DNA from: Phoronis ovalis
Taxonomy: Eukaryota > Phoronida > Phoronidae
Length of the DNA stretch: 11,485 bases
Assembly: GCA_028565635.1 (NCBI GenBank)
Contig: JAOXYB010023447.1
Coordinates: 1-11,485, forward strand
Direction: 5' to 3'
The position numbers were made by a program, and so were the translations under genes. Below are positions 1-11,485 of this stretch, piece by piece (the stretch's first letter is position 1; each line of letters starts with the position of its first letter). The notes below the pieces were generated by a model. That model was not told where the DNA came from, ran no database searches, and saw only the letters and a program-made list of their open reading frames with translations.

Positions 1-904
1 TACTATTTAAAAATGTCCAATTTTTGTGATTTTTATGCTGATAAACGTAGTGACTACATAATATCTCACACGAAACATTAGGAAACATTTGTCATTCTTT
101 CAAGATTGTGTTGAAAAATCTGATTTTCCAATTCTAAATTAGAATTTAAAGATAATCTAAGCTAAGGAAGTATGAAATTTCTGTTCATGTATATTTTGTA
201 ACAAATGGTTAGTAGATAGGTAGAAGAAAGATGAAACTAAATTTGTGAAATAAACGAGACCTGATCTATCTTTATATGCCTGTTGTATGTGTATGTGGAA
301 AATGAATTTAGAAGCTGGTGATAGCATGAAGTAGCAATCACATTATAACAGTTTTATCATATTTAAAAGATGTACAGGGAGGGAGTTATCTGTTGTATGC
401 AGTAAAGTGGGTTAAGTGTTTGACAGACTTTGTGATTAAACCATATGCTCATGGAGAAATAATGAACAATAAAAAATTACAAATGCGTTTTGTTGATTTA
501 TTTGGAATTATTGAATTCCTTCGAGCAATTTTGTTATTAGTAACTTGGTGCAAGTGTTTTCTTCACCACCTAAATGGAACATAAAACTAGAAAAAACAAA
601 AATATACGTGTTTTTCAACAGAGTGCAACTAGTGTAATGCTGTCAGTGAAACAATGCAAGTGTTTGAAAACAACTTGCTGAATTTTTGTGACTTAACAAC
701 AAGTGTATTAGTCTGGGTTGCATTCTGCAGATTTGTTATATAACCCTAACTTTTTCATCCCCCTAAAAGTTAAAACTGTCCGTTTTACTCCCTTTGCCTA
801 ATCTTTTGTTGTGTTTAAATATAGGAAGTCATTGAAATTCTTGAAAATATGTTTGTGTTGCATGTTGTCAGAAGTGGAATAAATAGATGGTTTATTTATT
901 TTAG
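1..904 (+). other. Upstream intron sequence of the FGFR gene
   Basis: AT-rich non-coding sequence ending in a good acceptor at 904. Its upstream limit is outside the window. A stretch around 483-547 would read as a hydrophobic, signal-peptide-like segment, but no nearby donor gives the phase 1 needed to join the acid-box exon. An 8-bp stem with a 10-nt loop (747-754 with 765-772) is probably chance. No other exon is supportable. Confidence 0.6.
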
Positions 905-8685
<7,781 letters not shown>

Positions 8686-9400
8686 AATCAGCAAATCTGG
8701 AATAGAAATGACTGGCTTAGCATTTTGAAGGACTCCAGAAGGAGATAGATTTTGTCTGTTATGACCAGTCATGATATTTGCTGATAGAGACAGCTATTAG
8801 AAGATAATATTATGAGTATTACGAGTACACCCCGCTGTTCATCTTGGATGGTTCCAAGTAGTAGATTTAAGTTAGAATTGGATTTGATAAGAATATAAGC
8901 TTTTCCAGAAATGAGATTCAGTAATCGTATGCAATAGATCTTTAAATCATGCTAAAGCAATAGGATATAACTATGCAACTATTTCCTCGAGTGATTCCGG
9001 CACTGTTCAAGAAATTTCAAGACTGAGATTAAGAAGTGCAAGTAATTGATGATGGTAGTAATAAGAAAATTCAAGCGTTGTTATTTCTGGAAGTCTGGTC
9101 AACAGCGGAAGTGTTTATCGGCAACTTGCCAAAGCATTTATAACCTGGAGTTTCCAAAGATTCTCACTTGTAACGTATTACAGGCAGAAGGTCTTTAAAT
9201 ATGCATTAACTTATTTGTTCGTTCACGAAAGTTGTACTAGAGTTAATTTCAAAATTGTACTCAAATTAACATAGTTATTTTATTAAGAAGGCAGACAGAC
9301 AAAGCATTTACTAGTCCTGTTAGCCATTTCTTGAAATGTCTGCTGCTGTTTATATTTTAAACCCGCTTTTACTTTGCTTTGCATTTTATACTGAGTTTAA

Positions 9401-9419
9401 GACAAACAAAGAGTTTGTC
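9401..9419 (+). other. Perfect 7-bp hairpin in 3' UTR
   Basis: GACAAAC (9401-9407) and GTTTGTC (9413-9419) are exact reverse complements around a 5-nt loop, AAAGA. The hairpin lies about 70 nt before the proximal poly(A) signal. It could be a structural element or chance. Confidence 0.35.
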
Positions 9420-9486
9420 GTCTGTCAGTAGACTTGACGGAATGATCAGTATTATCATAAGGAATGTGTGTAAACTTATCATATTC

Positions 9487-9492
9487 AATAAA
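9487..9492 (+). terminator. Proximal poly(A) signal AATAAA
   Basis: A canonical hexamer about 0.8 kb after the stop codon, followed by a moderately T/G-containing stretch (about 9519-9535). If used, it would give a short 3' UTR. Confidence 0.45.
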
Positions 9493-9554
9493 CAGTACGG
9501 AGCACAAGGCTATTCATAAATGTGATAATTTTATACACATGCCTTGAAAATCAT

Positions 9555-9562
9555 TGTAAATA
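9555..9562 (+). promoter_or_regulatory. Pumilio/PUF response element (TGTAAATA)
   Basis: Exact match to the conserved PUF-protein consensus TGTANATA in the sense strand of the 3' UTR, beyond the proximal poly(A) signal. In animals PUF proteins binding such sites repress translation or destabilise mRNA. A chance match is possible in AT-rich sequence. Confidence 0.4.
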
Positions 9563-9920
9563 TTCTTTTTATTCGTGTACATGATTTTAGTGCTGCTATG
9601 TTAGATAACTAAAGTATATTTTTATCGAGTGTGTTTTTGGTTAGGTGACGAAAAATGGGACATGACAGAAATACTGTGTGCAATCTTTAGATACATAGAA
9701 AGTTTGTTGACACCGAGATGGAGTGACAATTGTCCATTATCTTCCGACTGCTAGCAGTTAAAAAGAAGTCATGACTGTTTTTAAAACAAATCTGTGCCAA
9801 TGTACCTTGTGATTGTGTAAATTGATTATGTGTACTGCTGATCGATCGCGAGCGATTAGTAACAAATGTGCCATGCCATTGTGTGTGGCAGGAGAATGTT
9901 TTAGTTAGCTTAGATATACG

Positions 9921-9928
9921 TGTAAATA
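9921..9928 (+). promoter_or_regulatory. Second Pumilio/PUF response element (TGTAAATA)
   Basis: A second exact copy of the same octamer, 366 nt after the first and also only in the long 3' UTR form. Two exact copies make chance somewhat less likely. Confidence 0.4.
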
Positions 9929-10510
9929 AGCTTCAGGTAGCTTTTCTATTGTTTTATCTGGTGCTTTCATTCAGTTTTATTTTTCCAAACTGAAGACTTA
10001 ATCTTCAGCATAAAGGTCCGACTTACTGTAACATTAGGTTGCATACTTTGCGGCAAATTTACTTAAATGGTTTAGAGAAGTCTGTTCTAAATCGAAACTT
10101 GTTTGGGCTTCAGTGTAGGACCTCTGTCTTGTTATATGGATAGAACCATGTTTCTGTCTCTTAGCTGATGGTGCAAGATGCCCATCTCATGAAAGTTTTA
10201 GTAGCCATCTTATATTGTACTGATTGCAGTATAAAAATCCAAGTTCTCTATCAAAAAAACATTAATCATGGTATATAATTTTTTAATCATGTATTATTTA
10301 TTGATTTTTTTTGTATACAAGCTATAGAGATGTTGACACTTTTCTATTAGTTCCTGTGTTCATCATGCTTATAATAGGTACCTTTAAGTGTTTTCAAGTT
10401 AATACTGAAGTTTTGAACCATTTATTGTTAATATATGCCTGTCTTTAAGGTTAAAATTAATTTTTATTATAAAGGACTTGTTTTGCAAGTGTGTAGCAAG
10501 CTCCATTTTG

Positions 10511-10536
10511 AATTTAATTAGGTTACTAATTAAATT
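10511..10536 (+). other. Perfect 11-bp hairpin in 3' UTR
   Basis: AATTTAATTAG (10511-10521) and CTAATTAAATT (10526-10536) are exact reverse complements around the tetraloop GTTA. The stem is A/T-only except for one G-C pair closing the loop, so it is of modest stability. Confidence 0.55.
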
Positions 10537-10954
10537 GGAATTATGCAAATGTGCAAAGAAAATGATCTGCATGGTTGAATTACTGGCTACACAAAATCTT
10601 GCAACAAGTGCTTCATAATAATATTAGCTTGATGATGTTGGAATGTTATTCCAGAACCATGTAGAGTGCTGACTGTTTAACATTTGTTGTATAGGAAATA
10701 TTTCAGTAATAACCAAATTTTTTATCATCAGTTGGATGTACGAGTTGATTTTTGCATGAATAACACCAACAGACTGATCACTTCCAATGTGGTCATCAGT
10801 GCTGCTGGCAACATCATGGAAAGTGCCAAGAAAATATTTCAGTTATCAATACATACAGTCCAACTGATTGTAATGTTAAGTGACAGTATAAGATGGTTAA
10901 GTTATACTACTTTGTAATTAATAATCTTTTTATATAAAAGAAGTTTTACATAGA

Positions 10955-10960
10955 AATAAA
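10955..10960 (+). terminator. Distal poly(A) signal AATAAA
   Basis: A canonical hexamer followed within 20-40 nt by a T/G-rich downstream element (around 10967-10998, including gttttgtttt). This is the best candidate for the end of the FGFR transcript. Confidence 0.6.
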
Positions 10961-10975
10961 GCTATCTTTGTTATG

Positions 10976-11485
10976 ATAATTTTATTCGTTTTGTTTTATC
11001 ATACAGAAATATTTCGAAGGCATTTTATACCATATAAATTGTGATCATTGCCAAGTCTTTGAGTTCTCTTATGTCCGACATCCGTGGGGGCAGCAGAATT
11101 TGGAAAAGGTTTATTCCAATGTTGTAGTTCAGTTAGTTCTGAATCCACTGGAGGTCAACAGCACAGACTAAGGCGTTATGCCTAACACAGTCAATTTTGT
11201 ACAAGGTACTGTGAATACATTCACCAGATATAATTGCTTGTTTGACACATTTACAAAATATGAATCTCTACAGTTGGTCTTCTGATATATCATTGCAAAG
11301 GAAGATTCGCATGTCCTGTAGCTAAGCAGCCAGAACTCCATTTCCCGAGTCCAATGAACAATGATTCAATTTTCTCCATACCATTGTGTTGGGTCTTGTT
11401 CCCTAAACCAACCTTTCTCATGTTTCTGGTATTCTAAGAAGATAATGTTGAATTCTTCCTTCTGGATTTCTTCCAGTTACCCACC
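10976..11485. other. Intergenic region or 3' end of a convergent gene
   Basis: Beyond the probable FGFR poly(A) site the sequence becomes less AT-rich. Minus-strand AATAAA hexamers are present at 10981-10986 and 11110-11115, as expected if another gene ran toward FGFR from the right. A minus-strand frame is open from the window edge to a stop at 11418-11420, only 21 codons, too short to identify. No protein family is recognised on either strand. Confidence 0.35.

Larger units (their letters stand above)
8686..10975 (+). other. FGFR: FGFR 3' untranslated region (end approximate)
   Basis: Non-coding sequence from the stop codon to the probable distal poly(A) site, about 2.3 kb. It is AT-rich with scattered ATTTA motifs (for example 10296-10300 and 10420-10424), which are expected by chance at this composition. 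It also holds two poly(A) signals, two Pumilio-type sites and two perfect hairpins, listed separately. The open stretch at 10684-10917 has no recognisable domain. The extent is inferred from the poly(A) signal, not from a transcript. Confidence 0.6.

Noticed and set aside
462-584. Possible signal-peptide exon (hydrophobic stretch after an ATG at 483)
   Set aside because: The nearest donors (540, 548, 554) leave phase 0 or 2, whereas the acid-box exon needs phase 1; the reading also lacks a convincing cleavage region.
10684-10917. 77-codon open frame in the 3' UTR
   Set aside because: No domain or codon pattern is visible; chance open frames of this size are expected.
11072-11080. Palindromic stretch where both strands read Met-Ser-Asp-Ile-Arg
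   Set aside because: This follows from the small palindrome TGTCCGACA; both frames end soon after and neither resembles a known protein.

Overview
The window carries most of one animal (metazoan) gene on the + strand: an intron-split fibroblast growth factor receptor (FGFR). Fourteen coding exons between 905 and 8685 join with GT-AG introns into a single open frame of 666 complete codons plus a stop. The 5' part of the gene (start codon, signal peptide and any first Ig domain) lies to the left of the window. The DNA is AT-rich, with mostly small introns (about 190-590 bp) and one of 1.8 kb. Both this and the divergence from vertebrate receptors suggest an invertebrate. The phylum cannot be settled from this window.

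Layout: 1-904 is upstream intron. 905-958 encodes the acid box. 2774-3304 (two exons) encodes the Ig domain equivalent to vertebrate D2. 3691-4343 (two exons) encodes the D3 equivalent. 4551-4759 encodes the linker and transmembrane helix, and 5056-5207 the juxtamembrane segment. 5440-8147 (seven exons) encodes the tyrosine kinase, and 8587-8685 a short C-tail with a PLC-gamma-type tyrosine and the stop. A 3' UTR of about 2.3 kb follows, with a proximal poly(A) signal (9487), two Pumilio-type elements, two perfect hairpins and a probable distal poly(A) signal (10955). The last 500 bp are probably intergenic or the 3' end of a convergent gene.

In family terms the product is a plasma-membrane receptor. 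Its Ig domains bind FGF and heparan sulfate, and dimerisation lets the kinase phosphorylate paired activation-loop tyrosines. The juxtamembrane segment would dock an FRS2-type adaptor and the C-tail a PLC-gamma-type SH2 protein. All core catalytic residues are present, so an active kinase is expected. I found no sign of a new multigene system. The more unusual points are an altered post-DFG motif, a reduced heparin-binding surface, a single D3b exon, and 3' UTR regulatory structure that would depend on the choice of poly(A) site.

Residue numbers below count from the first complete codon in the window (Glu at 907-909 = 1).
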